Positions 1 through 5,864 of a stretch of 8,302 nt of DNA are shown one piece after another. The translations under genes and the position numbers were made by a program. Each line of letters begins with the position of its first letter. Positions within the stretch are counted from its first letter, which is position 1. Source of the DNA: JALZAI01 sp038212215 (lineage in GTDB: Bacteria > Actinomycetota > Actinomycetes > Mycobacteriales > Jatrophihabitantaceae). The stretch covers positions 1 to 8,302 of the forward strand of contig JBBQUT010000071.1 of the NCBI GenBank assembly GCA_038212215.1. Direction: 5' to 3'. The notes under the pieces are model-generated. The model saw only the letters and a program-made list of their open reading frames with translations. It did not search any database and was not told the DNA's origin.

Positions 1-135
1 GCTTTGGCCGAGGCGCTCGGCTGCCCGGTCGAGGTCTTCGAGGGCGGGGGGCACTGCGTGCACGCACGGCATCCGGTGCGGTTCAACCTGCTCGTTCGGC
101 AATTCGGCGAGGCGGTGGCCGGTGCGCGCGCGTGA
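1..135 (+). CDS. alpha/beta hydrolase, C-terminal end (partial)
   Basis: The window opens inside a gene read from base 1 to a TGA at 133-135, giving 44 residues. The stretch EVFEGGGHCVHARHPVRFN matches the end of many alpha/beta hydrolases. There a strand leads into G-G-G-H, whose histidine is the catalytic base, and a final helix (here RFNLLVRQFGEAV) packs against the core. The nucleophile and acid lie outside the window, so the substrate is unknown. The gene ends cleanly with no sign of decay in the part seen. The next recognisable coding piece, a broken SnoaL-like gene, lies on the other strand about 180 bases downstream. Assignment to the fold is fairly secure; anything finer is not possible. 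Confidence 0.7.
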   Translation, partial: ALAEALGCPVEVFEGGGHCVHARHPVRFNLLVRQFGEAVAGARA

Positions 136-314
136 GCCGGAGTGGGGAATGGCCATCGACGTCACCGCGCCGGGCTGGTTGAGGACATGGGCGAAGGGGC
201 TCGGCCGCCCCACCGGCGGGTCGCCTTTCTGGACTGGCAGCAGGACCGTGGTGACTGCTGAGACGAGGCTAGGGCAAGGTCACGACACGTGCTCCTTCGG
301 GTGGAGACTGCGAC

Positions 315-510
315 CTAGCCGAGCAGCGCCTCGTACATGCGCCTGATCGCCTCGGACCGGTTGACCAACTGCCGCGGCGTCGGCGACCACGGCATCCGGC
401 TCGTACAACGCGGCCACGCCGTCCACATCGGCGCCGTGCGCGCTCGAACATCCGGCCGAGGTCCTCCGGCTCGGCCGCCCGTTCACGGTCATCGAAGTCG
501 CCGGGCTGTC
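315..510 (-). pseudogene. NTF2/SnoaL-like small protein, broken by two frameshifts
   Basis: Reading the minus strand, three frames must be joined to recover one protein. AEPEDLGRMFE (about 475-441) is followed by AHGADVDGVAALYEPDAVVA, then GQPVRG, in a second frame (about 440-350). The end, EAIRRMYEALLG and a TAG at 317-315, lies in a third. The order (N-terminal helix, D-V-D-G, ALYEPDAV, G-Q-P-V-R-G, EAIRRMYEALL) is that of small NTF2-like/SnoaL-like cone-shaped proteins of roughly 120-140 residues. These often act as isomerases, cyclases or ligand-binding proteins. The remnant stops after the first helical region and first strands; the remaining strands are missing, so it is also C-terminally short. 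No start codon is found in the first frame. The two shifts lie near 438-444 and 347-354. Sequencing error could explain single shifts, but not the short C-terminus. Confidence 0.6.
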
Positions 511-678
511 CACTACGGGATCATCGTCGCCGTAAGCCGTCGGTTTGCGGCACGGTTCAGGGTGCCGGCGCAGCCACGTGGATCCTCGTTCTTCGCACAT
601 TGATGGACTTGCCGGCGTGGCTCGCGGGGAGGGTGCGGTTCGGTGTTGTCGCAAGGGACTTCCGCCGAGGTGCGCCGC

Positions 679-1359
679 TCAGCGTTCCGCGCGTGGTCGC
701 ATCGTGCCTTGGGCATTGTCTGCCTCGACGAGCTCGGCGACGGCCGCGCGCTCGATCCAGTCGGCGTACTCAGTGCTCGTCCAGCGGTGCTCGCGGACGA
801 GCGTGCGGTGAACGGCGGGGTCCATGAGCACCAGGGCGGCGGCTACGGCGCGCTCGGCAGTGAGTCTCGGTCGCAGGCCATCGGTTGAGGTGAGGCGAGC
901 CACGATGAATTCCGCGCCCGCGAGCCGGTTACGTTCGGACACCGCGTGCACATCGGCGGCTTCCGGGTCGGCGTCCGCAGCCACGACGAGTACGTCGGCC
1001 AGGGGCGCCGCCCGCTCCTCCAGTTCGGCGACGAACTGTGCCCAACGGGCCACGAGCGCGCGGGGCTCGGTCAGCTGTTCCATTTCCGCGATGACCTGCC
1101 GTCCGGACATCGGGACTGGTTCGTCGTCGCCCACCAACGCCCAGTCCAGCGCGAGCTTCAGAAGTGCCGCCTTGCCACCGACCGAGGTAAACACTGTCTT
1201 GCGGCTCACCCCGGCCCGGGCGGCCACGGCGTCGATGGTCGTGCGTGACCACCCGAGCTCGACGAAGAGGTCGCGGGCAGCGCTGACGATCGCTCGCCGC
1301 GTCGCGCGCGCCTGTTCCTGACGGAGCGTCGACCGGTATGGGCGGCGTGCCTCAGGCAT
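679..1359 (-). CDS. TetR/AcrR-family transcriptional repressor
   Basis: This 226-residue protein has the usual TetR length. Residues 20-66 form the DNA-binding domain. RRAIVSAARDLFVELGW is helix 1, and TTIDAVAARAGVSRKTVF (40-57) is the helix-turn-helix, followed by GGKAALL leading into helix 4. The remaining all-helical part is the ligand-binding and dimerisation domain; its ligand cannot be read. The ATG at 1359 is chosen because the tetR homology begins just after it and an AAAGGAG lies 11 bases upstream; the same frame stays open far upstream but that part is antisense to the neighbouring gene. The gene is divergent from the FAD monooxygenase with only 70 bases between starts, the standard arrangement for a repressor controlling itself and an adjacent enzyme. 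The shared spacer carries the repeats described separately. Apparently intact. Confidence 0.93.
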   Translation of the reverse strand: MPEARRPYRSTLRQEQARATRRAIVSAARDLFVELGWSRTTIDAVAARAGVSRKTVFTSVGGKAALLKLALDWALVGDDEPVPMSGRQVIAEMEQLTEPRALVARWAQFVAELEERAAPLADVLVVAADADPEAADVHAVSERNRLAGAEFIVARLTSTDGLRPRLTAERAVAAALVLMDPAVHRTLVREHRWTSTEYADWIERAAVAELVEADNAQGTMRPRAER

Positions 1360-1370
1360 CTTGACGCCAA

Positions 1371-1377
1371 CTCCTTT
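1371..1377 (-). promoter_or_regulatory. ribosome binding site of the tetR gene
   Basis: On the minus strand AAAGGAG precedes the ATG at 1359 with 11 bases between. The spacing is a little long but this is the only good match, and it fixes the short start rather than any upstream codon of the longer open frame. Confidence 0.6.
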
Positions 1378-1383
1378 TGAAGG

Positions 1384-1419
1384 CACTGTCAGTGTAATCA
1401 ACTCATCTACAGTGTAATC
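1384..1419. promoter_or_regulatory. probable TetR operator: paired repeats in the divergent spacer
   Basis: The spacer holds CAGTGTAATC twice (1390-1399 and 1410-1419), exactly 20 bases apart, about two helical turns. Overlapping the first copy is a perfect odd palindrome CACTG-T-CAGTG (1384-1394). Overlapping the second is TACA-G-TGTA (1408-1416). Both centre on the same ACTGT/ACAGT-type half sites. TetR-family dimers usually bind such palindromes, often two per operator, so binding here would block both genes. The second copy abuts the GAGGA ribosome binding site of the monooxygenase. I could not assign convincing -35/-10 pairs; TACAGT at 1408-1413 (plus) and TACACT at 1396-1391 (minus) resemble -10 boxes. 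Function is inferred from position and symmetry. Confidence 0.6.
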
Positions 1420-1424
1420 GAGGA
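1420..1424 (+). promoter_or_regulatory. ribosome binding site of the FAD monooxygenase
   Basis: GAGGA sits five bases before the GTG at 1430 and supports that non-ATG start. It directly follows the second operator repeat, so repressor bound there would also cover the start region. Confidence 0.55.
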
Positions 1425-1429
1425 CGATC

Positions 1430-2746
1430 GTGCGGACACTTATCGTGGGATCGGGCCCGACGGGACTCCTGCTCGGCGCCGCCTTCGCACGCCGCGGACA
1501 CCAAGTCACTTCTGTGGACCGGGACCCCGGCCCGACGGGAGAAGCCTGGGTCCGTCGTGGCGTCATGCAGTTCGAGCACGCCCACGGATTCCGGCCCCAG
1601 GTGCCGATGACCCTCCTGGCTGAATGGCCCGAGGCCTTCAACAGCTGGCGGGACCTGGGCGCCTGCCCGGTGGAGGCGCCAAGCCCCGCTGGATCTCCCC
1701 AGGTACTGGGGGTGCTCTCACGCCGATCGACCTTCGAGCGAGCGCTTCGACACACGGCGGAGAAGCAGCCCGGCCTCACCTTGCGCACGGGTCACGTCGA
1801 CGGACTGGTCCTCGACCGGGGTCAGGTCGTCGGCGCTCGGGTCGATGGATCCCTCGTCGAGGCTGACCTCGTCGTGGACGCCTCAGGCCGAGCCGGGCGC
1901 CTTGCCAGGTCGAGCGCGCAGGGCGGCGACCCGGAGCTCGACGGCGACTGCGGCCTCGCGTACGTCGACCGCACCTACCGGCTGAGACCGGGAGCAGAAC
2001 ACGGGCCCATGGTGAGCCCGATTGCCTACATGGCCGACTTCGACGGCTACCAGTGCCTGGTTTTCCTGCACGAGGCTGGCCACTTTTCGGTAGTGCTGGT
2101 GCGCCCCACCGCGGACGCCGCACTCAAGGTACTGCGGTTCGAGGCCGCCTTCGAGGCGGCCTGCCGAGCCATCCCGGCCGTCGCTGAGTGGACCCGACCG
2201 GACCGTGCGCACCCAACATCGGCGGTTCTCGTTGGCGGAGCGCTGCGTAACGTCTACCGGCGACAGGTCGGCACGCCGGGACTGGTCGCCGTGGGGGACT
2301 CGGTGGCGACCACGACCCCGACCCGAGGGCGCGGGATCGCGATGGCCTGCATGCAGGTCGCGGCACTGCTCGCACTTCTCGACGAGGGTGCCGACCCGCC
2401 TGCGGTGGCCGAGCCGTTCGGCAGTTGGTGCGACCGCGCCATCGAACCCTGGGTAGCCGACCACCTCGCGATCGATGGCGGCATGGTCAGGCGCTGGCAG
2501 GGCAAAGACCTCGACCCGAGCATCCCGCTCACCTCCGACCTCATCGCCGCCGCGGTCGAAGCCGACCCCCGGATTGGCCAGCACGCCGGAGGCTACTTCG
2601 CGATGACCGCGTTGCCCGAGACACTGAGGGCGGCCGAGCCCCTGGCACGGGCGGTCTACCAGGACGGCTGGCGACCTACGTACGCACCCGGCCCAACGCG
2701 CGACGAACTGGTAGATGTCATCCGCCGGGCTGTGCCCGCCGCTTGA
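1430..2746 (+). CDS. FAD-dependent monooxygenase/oxidoreductase (class A flavoprotein-like)
   Basis: The 438-residue protein has the hallmarks of the para-hydroxybenzoate-hydroxylase-like flavoprotein fold. LIVGSGPTGLLLG (4-16) is the GxGxxG dinucleotide-binding loop, with Asp30 in SVDRDPGP at the end of the second strand to hold the FAD ribose. VVDASGRAGRLAR (148-160) is the middle FAD/NADPH motif. GLVAVGDSVATTTPTRGRG (284-302) is the GD motif contacting the FAD pyrophosphate. It should be a cytoplasmic enzyme using FAD and probably NAD(P)H to oxidise a small molecule. RRGVMQFEHAHGF near residue 42 is typical of a subgroup of uncharacterised actinobacterial oxidoreductases; no substrate is known to me. 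Translation begins at GTG 1430, five bases after GAGGA, and homology starts at once. It is divergent from the tetR gene, so induction by its substrate or a related compound is likely. It reads intact over 1.3 kb. Confidence 0.9.
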   Translation: MRTLIVGSGPTGLLLGAAFARRGHQVTSVDRDPGPTGEAWVRRGVMQFEHAHGFRPQVPMTLLAEWPEAFNSWRDLGACPVEAPSPAGSPQVLGVLSRRSTFERALRHTAEKQPGLTLRTGHVDGLVLDRGQVVGARVDGSLVEADLVVDASGRAGRLARSSAQGGDPELDGDCGLAYVDRTYRLRPGAEHGPMVSPIAYMADFDGYQCLVFLHEAGHFSVVLVRPTADAALKVLRFEAAFEAACRAIPAVAEWTRPDRAHPTSAVLVGGALRNVYRRQVGTPGLVAVGDSVATTTPTRGRGIAMACMQVAALLALLDEGADPPAVAEPFGSWCDRAIEPWVADHLAIDGGMVRRWQGKDLDPSIPLTSDLIAAAVEADPRIGQHAGGYFAMTALPETLRAAEPLARAVYQDGWRPTYAPGPTRDELVDVIRRAVPAA

Positions 2747-2825
2747 CCCTGAACACAAAGGCGAGTCTTAGCTGCGATAGACGCCGCTGGTAGCTCGACG
2801 GCGGCACCTAGACCCGTCTGCCGCT

Positions 2826-2853
2826 GTGCCGCACAGGGATCCCGTGCGGGCAC
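2826..2853. terminator. strong stem-loop downstream of the monooxygenase, possible terminator
   Basis: GTGCCGCAC (2826-2834) pairs with GTGCGGGCAC (2844-2853) with one bulged base. The sequence between contains the palindrome GGGATCCC. The structure lies 80 bases after the monooxygenase stop and would fold stably in RNA. There is no T-run after it, which is common for actinobacterial terminators but leaves the role unproven. Confidence 0.35.
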
Positions 2854-2904
2854 CCTTCCGGTGACGGGGCGTCGTGCGGGACGACCTTTGATCAAGTGCA
2901 CTGT

Positions 2905-3024
2905 TCGCAGCGTTCGGCCGTCGGGCGCAATGCTGGTTAGACCAAGCTCACCACTGCCAGCGATTCTCCACACGATCTTCACCTGCTCGTTGACGCGCAC
3001 TGGCATGTCGGGTCGCTCGGCCAT
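2905..3024 (-). pseudogene. possible remnant of a conserved hypothetical protein
   Basis: From ATG 3024 on the minus strand the frame gives about 40 residues with strong protein character, including VNEQVKIVWRIAGSGEL and then LTSIAPDGRTLR. I recall a similar KVVWRMTGSG...PDG pattern in small actinobacterial secreted or lipoprotein-like proteins of unknown function. There it is followed by a conserved W-G-P...W-x-R-P-G segment that I cannot find here in any frame. Beyond residue 40 the frame stays open but becomes arginine- and proline-rich and runs antisense into the end of the monooxygenase gene, so it is not believable as coding. Upstream there is no signal peptide in this frame. This is best treated as a weak gene scrap. 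Confidence 0.3.
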
Positions 3025-3120
3025 GATCAGTCCCCAATAGCTGAACTTTGTGGCTGCTGCCCTCAATCTCGGGAAAGCCCACGCCCCGACTAATAGGGGA
3101 CGGTGGCTCGCAACCTGATT

Positions 3121-3156
3121 GGCCGACCGGGATAGCGCTCCCATGAATGGTCGGCC
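3121..3156. repeat. nested inverted repeat
   Basis: GGCCGACC (3121-3128) and GGTCGGCC (3149-3156) are perfect inverted repeats of 8 bases. Directly inside the left arm lies a second small hairpin, GGGA-TAGCGC-TCCC (3129-3142). Transcribed either way it would form a stem carrying a side hairpin. It could be an old terminator or an element end; no paired copy was found elsewhere in the window. Confidence 0.4.
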
Positions 3157-3450
3157 CCGATCGCGTGCCCGAAGCCATTTTGGCAGGCGGGGTAGCCCGC
3201 GGTAGCGGGGTTGATGAGGAGGCCGGCCTACCGATGCAGGCCAACCAGCATCAGCATGCAGGCACACACCAAGGTCGGCCATTTCTTCACGATGATTTCG
3301 TCCCATCGCCGGACCAGCCTGACAACGAACCCGCACCTCACGCAATGAAGCCTCATCTCGCGCGGCCAACGTCCAGACGGGCGGGTGCCTGAGAGGCGGT
3401 CGCACCGGTTCGTGCGCCTCAACGTACCCGCGTATCGAATCGCGACACCA

Positions 3451-3790
3451 CACGTTCTTGAGTCCGAGCATCGGACGCAGCCGTACCCTGAGCCGGCCAT
3501 GGTCCGCGTCCAGCGGTTGTTGGCGTATTGCTCGGTGACATGGCGTGCCTCCGGGGCGATCTCGTCGAACACCCGGGTAAGCCGGTGGCCGGTCGGTGGT
3601 GACCTCGACCGGCGACGGGCCGACACGCAGCGCGCGGGAAGAACTCACGAGCGGCAACGGCGTCGCGGCGTCGGAACCAGAACACGATCGCCTGGCCGTG
3701 CTGCTGGTCGACCGCGCGGTAGAGATAGGTCCAGCGCGGCGACCTTGACCAGCGATGCCCGGTGGCGTCGGGCGGGCGGCGTCGATGAAA
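3451..3790 (-). mobile_element. decayed IS6-family transposase remnant
   Basis: Joining minus-strand frames recovers much of an IS6-type (IS26-like) DDE transposase in order. SLVKVAA then RWTYLYRAVDQQHGQAI (about 3750-3680) is followed by RRRDAVAAREFF, ALRVGPSPVEVTTDRPPAYP (about 3638-3578), VFDEIAPEARHVTEQYANNR (about 3575-3517) and DADHGRLRVRLRPMLGLKNV ending at 3451. At least four frame changes are needed, near 3740, 3635, 3576 and 3516. The segment with the first catalytic aspartate (normally V-D-E-T-Y before V-K-V) is missing. The second, in TTDR, is present, and the catalytic glutamate in NNRVEADHG is replaced by aspartate at a frameshift. The N-terminal third and the last 40 or so residues are not recognisable, and no terminal inverted repeats were found. 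It cannot be active. Confidence 0.8.
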
Positions 3791-3793
3791 AGG

Positions 3794-3868
3794 ACGCCGA
3801 TCGGCGTCGCGTGCGCGGCTCACCCGACGAGAATCGATGCGTTGCTGTTGTGGGGGACGTGCGCGGCG
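3794..3868 (+). pseudogene. possible sliver of an alpha/beta hydrolase
   Basis: In one plus-strand frame the run TPIGVACAAHPTRIDALLLW followed by GTCAA resembles the helix and strand after the nucleophile elbow of alpha/beta hydrolases (usual form A-x-x-H-P-x-R-V-x-A-L-V-L-x-G-T). It covers only about 25 residues. Neither the GxSxG elbow before it nor a lid or histidine motif after it is visible. It sits between the methyltransferase 3' end and the IS6 remnant, where short fragments of broken genes are expected. Chance similarity cannot be excluded. Confidence 0.25.
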
Positions 3869-3956
3869 CCGCCTCCGTCGTATGTCCAGGCTGGCCGGGA
3901 TACGACTGGGACCGGCATGGCACGCCATCGCGCTGCGCCAGCTCACGAGGCAACCG

Positions 3957-4706
3957 TCATCGGCGCGAGGTTTGACGCAGTAGAACGGAAACGAATCCCA
4001 ACGTCCTGCGGTAGCCGTGCAGCCAGTCTCGGCGGTGATCTGCTGCAACTTCCAGGGCTGGCCCGCTGTCCGGGTCTGCGGGGTGCTCCAACGCCCACCG
4101 TGCCACGGTTCCGGTCCAGGACCACTCGTAGTCGTCCCATTCCGCGATCGTGCTGACGTGCCCATACACGGGTGTCCAACCCGCGTCGATGATGCGGTCG
4201 ACCGTCCCCGCGAGATCGGTGAACTCGTCGGCTTCGAACCCGACGTCCTGCGTGTCGCGGCCCGGCGCACGCTCCCAGAAACCGTCGCCGACCAGCACTG
4301 TCCCGCCGGGCGCCAGGTGGGTGCCGATCGACGCCAGGGTGGGAAGCAGGCCACCAAAGGCGTGGGTGGCGCCGATGCAGATCACGAGATCGAAGCGGTG
4401 CGGAAAGCTGGCCGTTTTCGCGTCACCAGCGTGCAGCGTGACGCGCTCTGCCAGCCCCGATTCGGCGACAATGTCCTGCGCTCGCGCGATGGCCTCAGCG
4501 TCAATGTCGATCCCGTCGGCGCGAAGACCTGGCCGACCGGTCAGCGCTCGCACCAACCAGGTGGCAGCACCGCATCCGAGATCGAGCACCCTCCCCTCGC
4601 CGCGCGGGACGCCGCGATCGAGGAGCACTCGCACTGACGCGTCGCTCAGTGGCGCGGCGACGGGGTGATCACCATGAGCGATCGTACTTATCCGTTGACG
4701 GTCCAC
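3957..4706 (-). CDS. class I SAM-dependent methyltransferase
   Basis: The 249-residue protein begins MDRQRISTIAHGDHPVAAPL, a start shared by a group of actinobacterial methyltransferases. VLDLGCGAATW (40-50) is motif I, the SAM-binding glycine loop. GIDIDAEAI (65-73) supplies the acidic residue for the ribose hydroxyls, GDAK (94-97) lies by the adenine, and FDLVICIGATHAFGGL (105-120) and LAPGGTVLVGDGFWER (131-146) complete the Rossmann-like core. The aromatic C-terminal block GWTPVYGHVSTIAEWDDYEW probably shapes the acceptor pocket. The substrate is unknown; a small molecule is likely from the fold. Translation starts at GTG 4706, with GGAG five bases upstream. It is the only intact minus-strand gene in this part, lying downstream of the broken amino-acid dehydrogenase and upstream of the IS6 remnant. 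No frameshift or missing motif is seen. Confidence 0.9.
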   Translation of the reverse strand: MDRQRISTIAHGDHPVAAPLSDASVRVLLDRGVPRGEGRVLDLGCGAATWLVRALTGRPGLRADGIDIDAEAIARAQDIVAESGLAERVTLHAGDAKTASFPHRFDLVICIGATHAFGGLLPTLASIGTHLAPGGTVLVGDGFWERAPGRDTQDVGFEADEFTDLAGTVDRIIDAGWTPVYGHVSTIAEWDDYEWSWTGTVARWALEHPADPDSGPALEVAADHRRDWLHGYRRTLGFVSVLLRQTSRR

Positions 4707-4726
4707 GCCGGCTCCACAGCGACATG

Positions 4727-4868
4727 CTAAGCGGCGCCACGAAGTTCATCGCGAGCGGACACGATTCGCAAAGTGCGGTCGTGCGGCTCGATCGCCGCGA
4801 AGGGCGGCATCCACGAGGTCGAAGGCATACCGACCAGGACCGGAGCGTCCCGCGGCCGTGATCCGAAC
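4727..4868 (-). other. unassigned open frame between dehydrogenase remnant and methyltransferase
   Basis: A minus-strand frame ending at the stop 4729-4727 reads PVLVGMPSTSWMPPFAAIEP then HDRTLRIVSARDEL. Its third positions are mostly G or C, unlike a random frame. It has no clear start and overlaps the tail of the dehydrogenase in another frame. I do not recognise the family. It may be a remnant of a gene once lying between the two neighbours, or chance. Confidence 0.2.
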
Positions 4869-5302
4869 CTAGACCAGTTGATCCGCGCCCAGAGCAGTCG
4901 TGATCCCGAAAGACGCGGCACGCTCGAAGATCAGTCGAGTTGTATCGAAGATTGGCGCAGCCTTCCTGCGTGCCGCGTTTCATCGAATCCGTCAAGTTCG
5001 TCGGCCACCTGTACGAGACCGTCCGCATCGACAAAAAGGTCTGGCGCGCAGAGAACTCCGAGTTCGTGCAGGACTGTGCCGATGCCCGGGGGGTGCCGGC
5101 TGGTCATTAGCGGCATCACAGATGACCGGTGCCTGCAGACGGGCACGGTTTCGTCGTTCAATGCTCCGCCGAGGGCGCACGATGCGTACAGATCGAGATC
5201 CAGATAGCGCATCATGTTCGGGTCGGTGATATCGACCGACGGATGCATGCTCCGAATCTGCTCAATGGCCTCGACCTTCACGTCCGCCACGACGACCGAT
5301 TC
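4869..5302 (-). pseudogene. Glu/Leu/Phe/Val dehydrogenase, C-terminal remnant with frameshifts
   Basis: The remnant covers about 145 of the usual 350-365 residues of an amino-acid dehydrogenase of the valine/leucine type, which deaminates branched-chain amino acids with NAD+. VVVADVKVEAIEQI is the end of the NAD-fold second strand, including the acidic residue. LDLYASCALGGALNDETVP matches the family's D-V-Y-A-P-C-A-L-G-G. Then in a second frame comes LQAPVICDAANDQPAPPG. Back in the first frame are GIGTVLHELGVLCAPDLFVD and GLVQVADELDGFD, and in a third frame IFDTTRLIFERAASFGITTA ending ...LGADQLV at a TAG (4871-4869). The shifts fall near 5138, in the C6 run near 5090, and near 4955. The N-terminal domain with the catalytic lysine and the GxGxxG loop is absent. 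Whether it was a valine or leucine enzyme cannot be decided. Confidence 0.82.
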
Positions 5303-5864
5303 GTCGTCGTCGTGCCCACTGGTTACATATCAGTCTCCGTAACGATCACGTATATGTCCTGAGTGGGTGCCGCGGTCGCACGCCGTAAGTAGCCGCCACC
5401 GCGGGCCGTACTACACGGCGTCGCCCATGGGGCCCCCGACGTATTCCGGCGTTTACCCAACCGGGTCCATCTCGGCGACATGCGAACGACGCGGGAGATC
5501 CGTTCGATGCGTGACCCGACAAACGAACGTGACCTCGACCGCGACGTCATCGTGCGCTAGGGCCGCGATGGCCTCGGGGACAATGGCGATATCTAGTGCG
5601 CGATCAATCAGGTCAGCGGAGCCTCCCAGCTCCACAGATCAGCTGTCATCTATTCGTGCAGCAGACCTATTCTTATGCGCAGGGATGGACTGAGCGTCGG
5701 TCGCGCAGATCGATGGCTCGGGAGCGTCGGCGCGCGAGCTACAACAGCGGCGTGGCGGAGGTGTTGATGGGCGCGGTTCTGGCTCCGAGACTGCTATACG
5801 GCGTCAGCGCGGCGGCGTATCGTGTTTGCCCTACCGAACTGGTCCTTCGAGCAAGGAGAACTCA
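5303..5864. other. region with one unassigned minus-strand ORF (5453-5635)
   Basis: Upstream of the dehydrogenase remnant the expected N-terminal domain is not found in any frame. One minus-strand frame from GTG 5635 to a stop at 5455-5453 gives 60 residues, including ADLIDRALDIAIVPEAIAAL, then HDDVAVEVTFVC and HRTDLPRRSHVAEM. It looks protein-like with moderately GC-rich third positions, but I do not recognise the family and there is no clear ribosome binding site. Bases 5640-5850 lead to the small plus-strand gene. They contain a weak inverted repeat, ATACG (5796-5800) with CGTAT (5816-5820), which could be an operator or chance. Confidence 0.35.
5853..5858 (+). promoter_or_regulatory. ribosome binding site deciding the start of the ABM-like gene
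   Basis: AAGGAG with six bases to ATG 5865. It rules out the in-frame start at 5826, which would add 13 residues with no such site. Confidence 0.7.

Larger units (their letters stand above)
2747..3450. other. long stretch without an intact gene
   Basis: No frame here reads as a complete protein. The stretch contains two hairpin-forming repeats (2826-2853 and 3121-3156) and a possible scrap of a conserved protein on the minus strand (2905-3024). It ends at the 3' side of the decayed IS6-type transposase. Bases 3160-3400 show no similarity that I recognise. The open frames seen there have mixed codon use and no plausible ribosome binding sites. Confidence 0.6.

Noticed and set aside
136..314. 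Short plus-strand frame containing RVAFLDWQQDRG (about 170-263)
   Set aside because: Looks vaguely like a protein tail, but too short, with no start or recognisable family; could be chance.
824..1321. Plus-strand open frame of 165 codons
   Set aside because: Ser/Arg/Ala-rich shadow of the tetR gene on the opposite strand.
1360..1788. Upstream extension of the tetR open frame by 143 codons
   Set aside because: It lies antisense to the monooxygenase N-terminus. TetR homology and an AAAGGAG site place the start at 1359.
1883..2758. Minus-strand open frame of 291 codons
   Set aside because: Antisense of the monooxygenase; no motifs and typical GC-rich shadow composition.
3451..3790. Programmed frameshifting in the IS6 transposase
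   Set aside because: Too many shifts, in no canonical slippery context, and catalytic segments are lost; decay is the simpler explanation.
4017..4668. Plus-strand open frames of 206 and 172 codons
   Set aside because: Antisense of the methyltransferase, whose motifs are unambiguous on the minus strand.
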